Shown one piece after another: positions 37,092 through 51,245 of a DNA stretch of 64,000 nt. The stretch is taken from NCBI GenBank assembly GCA_048013815.1, contig CM106586.1:2232001-2296000 (forward strand). Reading direction: 5' to 3'. This stretch comes from Setoptus koraiensis. Its lineage: Eukaryota > Arthropoda. A program made the translations under genes and the position numbers. How positions within the stretch are numbered: the stretch's first letter is position 1; each line of letters starts with the position of its first letter. The notes beneath the pieces are model-generated. The model made no database searches and was not told the origin of the DNA. It saw only the letters and a list, made by a program, of their open reading frames with translations.

Positions 37092-37128
37092 AGACAACGA
37101 CGACGACGACAACAACGACAACGACAAT
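37021..37128. repeat. CGACAA/CGACGA hexamer-trimer tract
   Basis: Over 100 bases of CGACAA and CGA units; all frames on both strands stay open because of composition (Asp-Asn or Val or Arg-Cys runs). This is why several overlapping frames occur here. Confidence 0.95.
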
Positions 37129-40100
37129 GACAGAAAGAGCCAAAGGGAAACACAGTGACGACAACAACATCGTCAACAACAAGAGTAACGGCAATCCTAT
37201 CCAACCCAAAGCAATGCAATGCACCGGAATATCGGCCAGACCCAATGAAGCTTGAATTTTGTCTAGATTAAAATTGATACAATTTGTAGTGTTTTTTCTC
37301 CTCTTCTCTGCGCTCTTTCGCTTCAGCTTCTCATACTAGCCTGCTCACACAGTCTTGATTTACTACAACACACACAACTACAACTATTACTCGCTGCAAA
37401 ATGCTCATTGACTGACAGAATGATTATAGCTACAGTTTAAAGTTAGTTTGTAATCTCAAGTATGTCTTATGTAACACACGCACACAAATAACTAGTTAGT
37501 TATACAATAGATAGCAGTTGAGGGATCTGTGTGTTCCGTTTGCATGTCATCATGCATCAATAAACTATTAATATTATATCATGATAATATAATATGAGCC
37601 ACTCAGCTGATTAGTGCATGTTTGTCTTACTAAAAGCTCACAAAAGTCAGCTTGTCAGTCTCCCCTCTTCTTCCTATTTCTTCACCTGTGCAACGTTAGC
37701 CGGTTAAGTTGTCGCCGGTGTCGTCGTTGTGACCGTTGCCGGTTTGTTGTGTCTACATAGTCGGTATATCAGTTTATCAATAAAATGTTGTACCATCATA
37801 GAAGCGGCTGTTTGCGCTTCGATAGCTTCCATTTCGATTCTTTCTTCGATGGTTAGAAAAGTTTAGGTGCCAACAGTCGGCCACAGTTAACGCCACATGA
37901 TAGCCAGTCTGTCGGCCTAGCTAATTGTCTATTTACGTCTGTTGCATAATTTTGTTGAACACAACACTCGCTACAATCCTGCCAAACTCATAAATACATG
38001 ATATTATGACGCAATATATGTGTGTGTATAATAATGGCGCGTGTTTAAATTGGATGTATATAAAATGGCAACAGCAACAGCCTTAAAACAATCAATGGAT
38101 AGCATAAGAAAGCTATCCACACATCTTGAACAAATCCACCACATTCAATGTCAATTTATATTGATTTCGTTACTCTCACCTGTATTATATAATGATAAAC
38201 AGTATATTGAATATAGTGACTGGTTGTATGAATATGTTATGTTGGAATAACAGCACAATCATTTCAGACTGGCTGGTGAATCTATCAGGTGTGGACATGA
38301 GTGGCACGAATTGGTGTGTTTTTGACACACAACATGCCCAAATCTAAACAAAATCGCTATACAGTTAGGACAAACAAACGCTGTTGAAACCATCTAAACA
38401 AACTGAAATTGAACAAATTATTCAAATAACCGTTAATCAGCGTTGTTCGTTTATCTCTGCTTGATTTGATCTTGTGTGAGCATTTTTTTTTTAACAAATA
38501 TTCATTCACGGACAAACACATCAAGTCATGTGTTTAAATCGAGAGAAATAAGAATAGGAATGAGATATAAAAATCAAATTTCGCAATTTACTTTGCCATT
38601 AACGAAAGTGGACAAGAGAAAAAATAAAGCTTTTCTCGTTGGTTTGCTTTTTTGCATTATTGTGATGGTTATTATTGTTGCCCATTCGCACAACAACACA
38701 ATGAATTGATAACGCATACAAATTGATTATCCATGGTCGGCATGTGAGCATAACAACATGTTGTTACAGTAATAGCAATAATAATTCAATTGAGGAATGT
38801 CCAACTTTCTTTCTCTCTCTCCCTCTGACAAACCAATGGAATGGAGAATGGAGAATGGAGAAAAGCTATGGAATAAGACTAGAAATTGGTTTTCGTTTGC
38901 TTGTCAAACGGTAGATCACACAGTCGCACTGACAAGCACACATCGCATTGTTAATATTGGTTGTTTCTTTTTTCGACAAGTGATGATGATGAATCAATTA
39001 TGAAACACTTGTTGCTATTGTGACTTGAATACTCAAAGTTGCACCTTTCAATGTTTGTCGGCTCCATCAACTTCTTTTGTCTATTATTCATGAATGAATA
39101 CTAACGAAAGCAGCGACAACAGCAACATAACAGACCACTTGCCCGGAACTGACTAATTGATTACTGTTGATACGATTGTTGCCGTTGCCATGAGCACCGT
39201 GATGATGCTGTTAAAGCTAGTTCAAGTTTTTGCAGCTCGTTGATGCTTGTCGATGTTGATAGTAAACGTAATGTAATTATTGTTGCATGTTGAGACGAGT
39301 CATTGTTGTGACGTGATATTGTGTGTGAGCGCGAACAAAATAATCGAAAAGTTGTTGAGCTCAACAACAACATGATGTAACAAGATGGAACAAAATTTAT
39401 CTCAAATGTGCATTCATATCTGAATTCATGTGTGAATGTGTGTGCAATGAGAGCAAGATGAACTATTACAACTTTAAATTTGTGCCAATATCTTCAACTA
39501 TTATTTGCCAACTATAAACTTATTACGGGACACTTTTGTTTGACCCAACGCGTTCGATTCATATGATTTTACTTGCAACATGCACTCACCTTGATACTCT
39601 GTTTGTTGTATCAGAGTTATTTAGTCGTACCAATGGCTCTTCAATGCGTAGACATTCTCTCGCTGCTTGATAGGTAATTTTTCATTAGATTCTTTAGATG
39701 GATTCAAGATACAGAGAGAATTTTCTTTCTTTTCTTCTTTTAATCATTCAATTGATCACCACTGATTTAGCATGAATTTGAATTTGAATTTGACGTTGAG
39801 TGCGACTAATTAATTGAGCTCGCTATGGATGCAACCTTAATGTTGCCATCATTGTGATAGAATGTTTTTGGGGCTTGATGTTGTCGCGTTTGTTGTCAGT
39901 GGTGCAATGTGATGTGATGATGCGATACGATGCTACGATGCAGTGACATGTTATATCTTGTATTCACTTTATTAAAACTAATATTAAATTGAGGTAAATC
40001 TGAGGTTGCTGTCGCTTTGTGACGTAACGAGACAAGTTGATTGGATATTGGATTTTGTGCGATGATCCATTATAGTTGAATGAGAATTTGCTGTAAAAGC

Positions 40101-41394
40101 TCAACACTGGTATGAACACTTTCTACATTGCAATCACAACCATCTTTATCTATGTATGGTTGACAATTGTTGAACGCGATAATAGTTGATTATTTGATTA
40201 TTATTATTATTATTTTCTTGTGTGCGTGTGTTTGCGGGAAAAGTGATGATAAAATAATACTAATAATAATAATAGCTGCTAATAATATTATCTGAAATAA
40301 TTCATTGCCGTTGTACTTGGCGCTGTTATAATAATTGCTATAACAGACAATGATTCATATGATAACGAGTGGACTAGCAATATTTATTATCTATTATTTA
40401 TCTGTGAGTGAGTAATTTTAATGGCAACTGAATTATTATGACTTTAAATTCAAAATCGAATTTTAAGGGCAAAAGGAAATGTGCGTGTGTGTGTTGTCTA
40501 ATTCTAATTAAGATGTCACATAATAGTGGCAAACTTATTGACATGTAATTTGACTGCTCGCTCTCTGTTAATAACTATCCTTGATTAATAATAATTTATC
40601 TTCCTTCTAACAACATGCATCCCAATGATAAGAGTCGCCGATGACTTTAGATTGGCGCTCACTGTAGACTGATGATCACTGTGTGCAACCAAATAATTAT
40701 AATTATTAGATTAATGGATATTAGCAGTGCTGACAGTCAACATTGAACATAATTCGTCAGGTAGAATTAGAGTCAAATATCATCATATCATATTCTCTTA
40801 TGGGTGAGTGTGTGTGTGTGCGTCGACTTGTGATTGTGGTGACTTGTTGGTTGTTGTGTATTGTTGTGAATCAAGGCAACGACGGCGACGGCGACGGCGG
40901 CGACGACGACGATGGTGACAATTCAGCCACCAATAACGACAAACGAAGCTAAGTAAATTAAGCGAACGAATCGAATCAAATCAAATCATAGAATTGAATT
41001 GATTCAAAGGGCAATAGAAATGGAAACGAACAAACCTGTTGCTTACTTGTCGTTCATTCGTTTGCCTGCTTGCTTGCTTGTTGCTTATGTTGCTACTTCG
41101 TTTTACGTAATGAATGACATCGACATCGACAGCGACAACGACAGCGCCAGAGACGGAGACAGACAGAGACAGTGAGAGAGAGAGAGAGCCGGACATGTTA
41201 CATAATAGTATAGATATAGTAGGCCTTTCGTTTCATCTCGTTCGTTTCGCTCTCTTCTCTACTTAGCTCTTTTCACTAATTCACTAGTTGTCTTTCAGTA
41301 TGATATCAGTCAGTCAGTCGGCGGGCGAGCGAGCGAGCTAGCCAGTCAGTTAGGCAGCTAGTTTAGTTTGCACCACCACCAGCGTCACAACCAA

Positions 41395-41459
41395 GTCGAG
41401 CCCAGTCGAGCCGAGCCGAGCCAAGCCAAGCCGAGCCGACTCGAGCCAAGCCAAGCCAG
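41395..41459. repeat. GAGCC/AAGCC pentamer array in a local GC-rich patch
   Basis: About twelve imperfect pentamers. It follows CAGT and GAGC tetramers at 41305-41350, making the most GC-rich intergenic spot of the window. Confidence 0.9.
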
Positions 41460-44011
41460 ACCGTGTGCCTATCCATCCACCTGTCTCAGAAGCACCTGTA
41501 CACTAGCACCAGTGCTGCACTGCTAGTTAGCTTAACGACTCTCTCTCTCTCTCTCCTTCTGCAGTCATCTGGCATCTTATCAGTTCCTCCAGTTGAGTCA
41601 GCTGAGCAGCAACAGCAACAACGGCAACAACGACAGCGACAACAACGACAGCGACAACAACAACAAACTATTTCATCAACATTGGCTAACATACAGAGAC
41701 GAGTGACTGTGCTTTTTGCGCTCTCTTGTCATGACTTAAAAACTCCACAGTTTACCCATCAGCAAGAGCAACACATAGATGAAGAAACAAAAAGCCATTG
41801 TTACATAACATTGCTGGCGAGCCAGTAGGCTAGCCAGATAAAGAATCTCTCTGCGCCCGCCCTCCAATGGAATTTTTGTTAACTGCAAACTGTAAGAGAA
41901 GCCAACAGTTGTTGAACACACTACCACCTCTGTCTGTCTCTTAACTGATCTAGCCACTACTGGCTCGCCATATATCTTATATATCTCATACCAGCTAGCT
42001 AGCCAGCCATTGAGCCAGCAAACCATACAGCGGCGCCGTCTATGCCAACTATCCAATTTATCCCAGTGCCAATAAAACAACCTGTTCTTTAATTATTACA
42101 CGACTTGCTTTTGCTTTACTTTTTGGAGAAACACACACACTCACTGAGATGAACATCTCGCTTTCTCTCTGCCTAAGTCTCATTCACCTGTACACCAGTT
42201 TCGGGGACCGTGCTTCACTCATGCAACATCCAATATAAATCTCAATATCGAGCCGGCAAATTGGGAATTATCAATCAGCTTATAACATTGATAATAATGA
42301 TATCTCATTTTGAAACATACAATCAGCTTATAAAGGCACTTTCTATTTTTGCTCACTTTAGCCGGCCTGTTAAGCTTACTCACAATGGCGACAACATCAT
42401 CATCACTCACTCAGAGGACACTGTTGAACAGAGTGCGTCTAAACTGTTGTGTCTGACGAACTTCCGTTGTGTGCCAACAACTCAACCTTTAGTGTCAGTA
42501 GCAACAAAACAGTGGCGACACTTGGTGGATCAAACAATAATAACAATATTATTACCTCGTAGATAATTATACTCGGCAAGCAGCCAGTTGTGCGTTACCT
42601 AACAAACAAAAAGATACATGTGTGATTTATGGTGCGAGTTCTTTTCATAGTGGCACGCGCAGCACGAAACCCCGGTGAGTTTGTTTTTATCTCTGTTTGT
42701 TTCAGTCTGTACGCAACTGTGCTTGTGTTGTCGTTGTCGTCGTCATCATTGGGTTGCTTTACTAACATTATTTATCGCTGATTATTGATACTGATACTAC
42801 TTAATATGCGATAGATAATAGTTGATTGTGTGTTAATAGCTAATTGGTTTAAGTAAGCCCGCTGATAGTTGATCACAAGTTGTTTAGTGAGGTGAGCTGT
42901 TAGTTGGAGCAATCAAATAGTTGCAGCGCCTTCGACAACAGCAACAGCAACAACCAACCAACAACTAGCCGTACATAGAACAGTGAACGGCAAGATTATG
43001 GCAGTAAGACACACACACATTTACAGAGCTTCGTTAGCGATTTGTTGAGCTTCATTTGTTTTGCTTTGTTTAGCTGACACTTGTATGTCAACTATTGCAA
43101 CTTGCTAACTCTGTTCCACTGTTAACTAACCCAACTGCCAGCTAGCTCAACTGTTAACCAACTCAACTAAGGGGAGAAAGGGAGACACAACAACGACAAT
43201 AGCGATTAACAATTACCAACAATAAATACTAACAGCGGATGCAACAAACAACATTGTAGTGCAAACTTTATAACCAAAGCCAAACATTCATGCCAATAAC
43301 AATAAGTTCATTACGTAATCAATACTGCTGTTACCTTGGCAATGTTAGTAAGACTGGGCAAGCAAAACATTGAATAGATGTATGGCATTAAGTAGCTCGT
43401 GAATTGGCTATTATTGCATGTTGCAACATGCTGTCTGTTTGTGTCTATTGAATCATGTAAATTGAGTTAGTTTGTTGTGTGCCGTTAGCTGGCTTGCGTT
43501 GGCCGGCTTTAAATGCTTCAACGCCACTCATTCAAACAATATGTTAAAGATAATAGAATAAATAATAAATTGAAACTTGAATTCTATTCAATAGAACGGG
43601 GGATGTCGCATCGAATTCATTTCACTAGAATTGCAATCAAAATCGAGAGTGGCTCAAAAGCGCCCGATGTTGTTGTTGACCTTTGATTTGAGTTGCTGCA
43701 CACAGCTTTGTTTTGGCATATCTCTCTCGCTCTCTGGCTCTCTGGCTCTCCCTCTCTCGTCCGCTCTCAACCTTCTTTCATTGAATTTAGCACTTTTCGT
43801 TGTTTCAATCCGTTGGATATTGAAATTTATTATTATTATTGTTTTTACTCTGTCGCAATCCGCTCAGTTGGCTCATTTATTATTAGTCAGTCATCACTTT
43901 TTTGAAACTTTTGAAAGCGAAACTTTTCTGCTTGCCTGTGGCCGAAACGACTCTATGCCAAGGGCCCATCATTGGCCATTGTCATGGCTACCTGGCACTG
44001 GCAAACGAATG

Positions 44012-44040
44012 CAACGATTGCAACGATTGCAACGATTGCA
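44012..44040. repeat. Three copies of a 9-base unit (caacgattg)
   Basis: Perfect tandem copies; the flanking bases extend it partially. Confidence 0.88.
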
Positions 44041-44663
44041 ATGGCATGCACAGAATGCAATGGCATTGGCTGGTGGCTTCTTTCGCCAGCTTTGGCAGCC
44101 AGCTGAACTGGTCATGCAAACATAAGCGCACGATGAGCAGTAACGGATAAAGGATAGAGGATAGAGAATAAAATTCAAGTTCGTTGTCCGTTACCCAGTG
44201 CAATGTTTAGCAGTAGTAGCGGTGGCTGTTGGTAGTATCAATGTTGTGCCATATGGAAGATTGTACCGTTTTGAGTAGCGTTGAAAGTTGTAAAAGAAGT
44301 GACTGTTGGCAACATCAATTTGAATCATCAACAATACCAATGCTAATGGCCGCGGTCTGGTGCTGTCGTCTGGAAGTCGATTGAATTGAATTGAATTGAA
44401 TTTGTCAAGCTCGTACTCGCTAACGACAACCCCGTCAGAGATGGGTTAGTAGGATGGTAAGACGGTGATAGTTGGACGAACAAGTGAAATAAGGAAAAGC
44501 GCATGACATTGGCTGTTGTATTGTTGCTTCAAATGGCAACGACAATGGCGTTAACGACAAACCATAAGAGACACAGAGAACGAACTTCTTTTAGAGAAGA
44601 TAACGAACAAAGTTCAATGGTTTGTCGAACGGATTATATTGTGTCTAGGTGACATTATTATCA

Positions 44664-44804
44664 TTTATCCATCTATCCGTCAGTCCGTCCATTCATTCGT
44701 TCGTTCATTCATTCATTCATTCGTTGGTTCGTTCATTCGTTCATTCGTTCGTTCGCTCGTTCGCTCGTTCGTTGGTTCGTTCATCTATCCATCTATCCAT
44801 TCAT
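44664..44804. repeat. Tetranucleotide array (ATTC/GTTC/ATCC)
   Basis: About 140 bases of degenerate tetramers; a Ser-Phe-Val-His repeat in one frame is a by-product. Confidence 0.93.
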
Positions 44805-45013
44805 CGGGTCTATAAGTGTGTTAGCTGTCTACCAACTACCAATGTATCCAATCTCAATCTCAATCTCAATCCATCTATCAACATGACATCGCGTTCAACT
44901 GACAAGAGATGAATGTCAACCAATTGTAAGCAATAACCACACCAACTACAACAGGTGCAATAAGAGCAATTACATAACTTGTGCTGTGTACCTTACTATC
45001 ACTATCACTAGCA

Positions 45014-45052
45014 TTATATATTATATACATAATACATGTATATAATATATAA
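45014..45052. repeat. Perfect 17-base inverted repeat with 5-base loop
   Basis: Arms 45014-45030 and 45036-45052 are exact reverse complements (arm starts ttatatattata), loop aatac. It could extrude as a hairpin or cruciform; no gene is attached. Confidence 0.9.
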
Positions 45053-45074
45053 GCCAATAGCATAGGATGACGTT

Positions 45075-45115
45075 GCATTGGATTGCATTGGATCGGATTG
45101 GATTGGATTGGATTA
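45075..45115. repeat. GGATT pentamer array
   Basis: Imperfect pentamers (ggatt with gcatt and cggatt variants). Confidence 0.88.
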
Positions 45116-47502
45116 AATGACATTGTGCAACATTGACCAGACCGACAATGAATTGAAGTCTCGTTAAAAAACGACACTTGAATTAGTTGCACCAACCACT
45201 ATTAACTATATAACATGGTCACATGGTGTTTGTTCGTTATGTAATGAACGGATTGACATCATTATTATCATTATCATTATTTCTATACCATTACTTGCAC
45301 TATCACTATCACTATTAGCATTATCATTAATATTATTATTATTATCATTGCTACCAGCACTGGTATTGCCCACTATGACCAGCTATATGGCAATGTAACA
45401 GGACAGCATTGGATATATCTGGTGGCATATAGTTATAGTGGAATTATGTGTATGTAAGTGTGTGTTGACAATAGTTGAACGATGATAGGCCGGCGATTGA
45501 GTGCAATCAACTTCACCACTGCAACAAATTCTAGTAGCTCCCAATTGAATCATTGCACAAACACTTTTATCTCAGTTTTATCTCAAAGTATCTCTAGCCA
45601 TAATTGAGAGTTGAATTGGTGTTGGTAATAGTGGAGTTGAACACTAGCTCGCAACTATTACTCAATGCTAAAATAAAGATCAATGCACTTGTTGCCTGTG
45701 TAAAACAAAAGTCATGTTCAACTTTCTCTATGTAAGTGCCCATGGGCTAGACCCTACGTGTACTTCTACGAGCAATGCAATGACTAATGACAATTTGCAT
45801 ATTTAGCATCACTCATTTACCTTGGCTCACATACAAAGTAAAATGATGACTTACACACTATGATACACGCTTGATTACTCGACAGCATCTAACCAGCATT
45901 GAAAAATTAGCTTAATGATACTCGAATCAAATGTTAATATTTAATTACTACTGCTGGCGTGTCTAGACATCAACTTAACTTGCAGTTCATATAACTCTGC
46001 CCGTAATAATAATGATAATAATCAACCATGTACAGATATTGTTGCAACTTGCAATAATACTCACTGGTATCATCAACGCACTGCCATCAACTTGTGAGTG
46101 ACCATTGGGCAAAATTCAATTTTCATTTCATCATTGAAATAAAACTTTATAGCTTCCCTATTTCGGTTTCATGTTTCCCCCGTTTGTTGTCGCTCTGAAA
46201 ATTACTTCCGATTTCCATGTTTGTCTCAAATCATATTCACGGCACAGTCATACACATAGACACATGTATGTAGATGGATGAGTAAAGATGAACTCAAGTT
46301 TATCTACCCTCAAAATACGTTGTATATTGAACATTGAATCATCATCACACAGTAGTAATCTGATGAATGAGAACTGACAAAATTGATTGCAAAATTTTCT
46401 CATCTATCCAATAAATCAAATTGGTTACCTTCAGACCATTCTGATATTTCTAATTAGTTTTTTCTCTTTCTATTAACACTGGACTGGATTATTTATCATT
46501 ATTTATTACATTCTCACTCGTTGGCCAAGAGATGACACTTGACCAGAACCAGGGCCAGTCTGGCGTGTGACATCATCATCAATGCTCGTAGTAAAATTCT
46601 GTTTTATTGATTATTCTTTCACCAACAGAGAGTATCGCACAACTATAATCGTATTTATGAGGACATTGGAACTTTTCTTCGTTTTCTTTCGACAGATTTC
46701 ATCGTTCCAAACCACAAGCATCAGACATATAGTCAACTCTTGCTTGTTTGATCTATTATTTATTGCCAACCTACATGCACTTTGTTGACCCCAGCATCAT
46801 CCTCATTATTTTGTGTCTTTTCTGTATTGTGTTCATGACCTTACATGCAATCAATAGTATGAAAGCATACTATAGTCTAGACAGCAATGAAATAAACTGA
46901 TCCAATGTTCATTTTCCTGCAGGGTAGTGAACCAATTTCAATCGTAAATTAAGACAACCGGAAGATCATTTTTTTTTCTGCCGTCTAGTCTAGACACGAT
47001 TAAAGATTCTCCAAGGGCTTTTGTAGTAAGTGGAATCGTATGCAACGTGATCAAATTAGTCCGGAGATTTCCTACCAGCGTTTTTAGTGACCAATTATAA
47101 TCAATACACTCATTTGTGTAACATTGTTGTAGGTTATTTGATTATTTTTTATTACATATTGACGGTGTGAGATATGGGTACGTGATATTTTGAACGACAT
47201 GTACTCTGCCTTGTCAATCAAGACTCAACTGTCTAACAATACAGTTTACATGTTTCAATGTAAGAACGTGCCTGGTTTGTCAAAAAGTGTGAAAAATTAC
47301 ACTCTTTCTCTCAGTTACGTGACCATTTTGGCTTAATTAATTTAATTCTGTTTGATCTAGCTGGTTCTAGTTTATGAGTGCGCGTGTGACGTGCTTGTAA
47401 TTGATTGTAATTGATTATGAACTGCCAGTTGGACAGTTAATTTAGATCTAGCGATGTTATGTGTGTGGAAGTTTCCGAAGAAATCAACAAGCCAAGAGAG
47501 AA

Positions 47503-47504
<2 letters not shown>

Positions 47505-47540
<36 letters not shown>
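47505..47540. repeat. AG dinucleotide microsatellite
   Basis: About 18 AG units without interruption. Confidence 0.96.
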
Positions 47541-47545
<5 letters not shown>

Positions 47546-50500
47546 CGGACGTGAAGCCTTAGCCGTTTTTTCTCTTGTTACGTAGGCACCCCTAGCTTAC
47601 AAGTGAGAGGAGAAGGGAAAGTTCATCTTACATTCATGATTACATACATTATATAGGCTCTTGTTGCTTCTTTTATCAACATTTACAACACAATTTATAC
47701 CTAGTTTATTGCGCCCATCAAGCGGAGAACGACGATGTGAGTAATTAATGAGTCTTAATTAATTCAGGTTTTAGAACAGACAGCGGCGGCAGCAGTTGCT
47801 GTGTTTTTGGCTCATCAATGACAAAATCGTCTCAGTATAAGTTATATTATATAATACAGACAGCACAACTGCACAAATGTGAGGTAAACTAATCTTACAT
47901 TATTATTTCAGTGAAGCAAGTTAAGTTGGCCACCAGAATCACTAAAAAGTATCAAGTATTAACACTGAATAGATAGTAGTAACCTATCAACTTATTAGAT
48001 TAATTTAGATCTTGCCTTCAATCTTAGTTCAAGTCCAATCTGAACTGAAATTGCCATCAACAGTCATCCACTTGGAAATAAAAGAAAGAAAGAAACTATC
48101 TGATTATTGGATGTTGCTGTTGCCCTGTTGTTTGCGCCAAAAGCAATGGTAATTTAATGTCTTCTCCCTTCTCATAATGCAACGCGAATACATTGGCATT
48201 GAATACGAAATATATCGACTATTTCCAGCAATGCTAACAAATCAAGCTAACTAGATAATTGTCACTAGTTTTGGTTATCAGATGATTAAGTTTATATCAG
48301 GTATTGTACAGGTGAGACTTTATAGTTATTGAGACTAATTGATATGACTGAACAAGTGATACAAGCAAAGAGTTGTAACTCTTTCCCTCTCTTTTATTTA
48401 TTTCTTGATCTTTCGAGACTTTCTAGCTTTCGTCGTTCATTTATCTCTAGTTTCCTTTTCCTTCTTTCCTTCCTTCCTTGATATATATATTATATAACCG
48501 GTAATATATCATCATCAATTAAATATTAAGTTTGTACATTTCCATTAGGAGATTACTCAATATTCATTAGCGTAAAAGGAATGCGATTAAACTGCGTCAC
48601 GAGCATATGCGTAGTCAATTTTGCATCACCCAAAACTTGAGCAATTGATTGTAAATATTAAAATAATTATACTTACATGATAATATCTAATATTGATCAA
48701 TTGCATTTATCCTGACATGTCGTGCTTGTGTGCCTCAAATAATGGTTGATTTATAGTCTTATATAATATAAACGACATAAGTAGCGATTGATAATCAATT
48801 GAGTGACCTAACCGCATGCAGTTAAGTGGTTAGGTTTGTGGTGAAGGTTTGTTTGGCAGATTATTTACCATGAGGAGTGGTTGACATTGACATTGACATT
48901 GACTATTTTCTCGACCAATTACAATCAATTGTTGCGTTCATCGTGAACTCGCACTCATCTTTCGACTCCATACAAACTGGTGATAGGTTATAATGTTCAC
49001 TGTGTCGATCATTGATTGGTACCATACAGAAAAGCAGACAAGAATGCGAATTAGAGATATCGCACAAATTAGTACCAGGATACATTTGTACTATTGATAC
49101 AAGTTACGTAATATACACTAATTAATGATATATGTTGCTGGGGCCAGAAGAAGTAGCAAATGGTACAACTCATTGAAACTTTAGCTATGTTCTTATTAAT
49201 GATAGATCGATTTTACTAACATAAGAATGTTAGTAAAATCAATGATGACTATTATCCATATTTCATTTCATAAGTTTGCTGTGTCATTCAATCGGTTTCG
49301 GCTAGAGGCGCTACAATCGATGCGAAATGCGACAATCAACTGGCTCAGACCTTAAAAATGTTTCTTCTCATCAAGAGAATCTCATGGCATCACTATTGCA
49401 TCTGACCACTTCAAGAAGCGACCTCTGATGATGCTTCGCATGAACTACACAACAAGCACATTCGAGAGGTACTCACATCAAATAAATAACCAGATGAGTG
49501 TCAAGATATTGTGGTGAGCATAAAGCACGAATGACTTCTTTTTTTTATATTATATTTGCACCGAAATAAATTCTAACCCGAGATGGTGAAAGTGATCGGT
49601 TCATTACTATCTATATATTTGATACTAATGGATGTAAGAATCAACTGAGATGTTGATTTTTTGTTAGCTGAATTGAGTGCTGTTAAATAATCGCTTATGT
49701 AAACTTATACAATTCTGGCCAAATCTATCTATCTACATCGTCACAAATTAAGATTGATTAAAATTAACGACTTTTGTTTCACTTGATCAACTCATTCACT
49801 AGCAGATAAGTCCTGCAAAAAATGAGTAAGTGGGGAGTCTCTGACGCTTTATCATGTCTCGTCATCATTTTTCAACTGCGGCTAACTAAAGATTGTCTAG
49901 AAGATTAATCATGTTACTAACAGAATGACAATAAATCTGTCTATTCATGAATTGAATTTATCATTATTCATTCATATCGTCAATGTACAATGATGAAATA
50001 TATAGATGCGAAAATGGTACAAGTTGTATAAGTGAAGTAAGAATGCCAGTTGGTTAATAAAAATCAACGATATGCCACGTGATTGAGTTAATTATTACAA
50101 TCAAATATTGTATTGAAAATGATTAATGATTATTAATACTTTGAGAAATTCAATATCGTGAGTATGAGTCAATCTAGTAATAGAATAAATAGATATTCTA
50201 TACATTGACGAACACAAATTTAAGATATTTATAAAAATAATAATCTGGGGAACAATTGGCGCGAATCAATTTAATTCAGACATTAGTATCAAGTTCCGTC
50301 CGCTTCTTACGCTATTCCAGTTGTTCAATTATCAAATATTTCCAAAACACCAGTATCCACGGATTATCTCTAATGATTTCGCCCTATGATTGATTGGAAT
50401 TCGTATTAAAGAATTCAAACTGAATTATTCAATCCAAGTACGATGACGCAAGAATTTCGACAGCGCTCCAAAGCCAAGGGGCCTGTCTGCACGTGAGCAT

Positions 50501-50990
50501 TAATGTTCACATGCCCAACTCAAGACGATGCCGGAAATAGTTGGAAACTCTCACATGGGGCTCAACCAAAACAAATAGCAACTTGTGTATTGATTGATTG
50601 ATGAACAACTTTTCGGGTTGTTGTAAATATATGGGCACCCAAATATATGTGGACACAAGTACTGCATATTGATTGACGCACATAAACTATAGTTATAAAG
50701 ATAGAAAGATTAGATTGGTCGACAGTTAATCTAAGCACTGATAATTGCATTGATCTGGGACTAGACATGCCTCTGTATCATTATATGAAGTAAATGTTTC
50801 ATTAGCTTGACTGTCTCTATCTATTTTTGTGTAGCTTACCAATTATGATGGTTGATATGTATGGGTTGTTTGCTGAAGCGTTTAAATCACTCATGGAGGC
50901 TACTAATCAACCAAATGGAAATCAATGTGAGTTCGGCTGAATTCATTGCTACATATTTGATTTAATTCACAAATGAATTCAATGATCATG

Positions 50991-51245
50991 TCATTGTGAA
51001 ATATCGGAATCACTACTACTCCAGCTATGTTTACCCTTCTTTTTCAGCCTCTTATCTGCCCAATTTCGAGTATATTTAATTAACTTTCGTTTTATTGGTT
51101 TATTGTAACGACGCCAGAATGAGCGTAATGATTTTCTTGCTCTCCTCTTGATCTTGTCTCTATTATTTAACCATAAATCGGATTTTTTTATCTCTTTGAT
51201 TGCGCGATGAATACCTCTGGCCACTTTAACCAAACCGATAGACAT
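50991..51245 (-). CDS. Possible small very basic protein (84 residues)
   Basis: The frame starts at an ATG at 51245 and ends TGA at 50991. It encodes 84 residues with 28 Lys/Arg, 6 acidic residues and 4 Trp, and no low-complexity run. N-terminal MSIGLVKVARGIHRAIKEIK could form an amphipathic helix. Repeated basic-aromatic spacing follows (KSLRSFWRRYNKPIKRKLIK). The end is acidic-serine (SWSSSDSDISQ), resembling a CK2 target. There is no signal peptide or membrane segment. The composition suggests nucleic-acid or membrane binding, but I recognise no family. Composition is unlike the repeat-driven frames nearby. It could be an intronless gene, an exon, or a remnant of a foreign element. Confidence 0.33.
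   Translation of the reverse strand: MSIGLVKVARGIHRAIKEIKKSDLWLNNRDKIKRRARKSLRSFWRRYNKPIKRKLIKYTRNWADKRLKKKGKHSWSSSDSDISQ

Larger units (their letters stand above)
35616..50990. other. Intergenic, repeat-rich, no recognised gene
   Basis: Fifteen kilobases of AT-rich DNA with many short arrays. Notable parts are a CGACAA tract (37021-37128), a GC-rich patch at 41300-41470 with GAGCC pentamers, an ATTC/GTTC tetramer array (44664-44804), a perfect 17-base inverted repeat (45014-45052) and an AG run (47505-47540). Open frames here are either repeat translations (Asp/Asn, Gln/Arg, Ser/Leu runs) or short unrecognised frames. No transposase, reverse transcriptase or RNA gene was recognised. Confidence 0.55.

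Noticed and set aside
36652-37245. Overlapping open frames on both strands up to 168 codons
   Set aside because: They are kept open by the CGACAA/CGA tract; every frame there is open and gives Asp-Asn, Val or Arg-Cys runs.
48903-49085. 60-codon minus frame with seven cysteines, faintly like an EGF module
   Set aside because: Cysteine spacing does not fit EGF or LDL-receptor modules and no partner exon was found.
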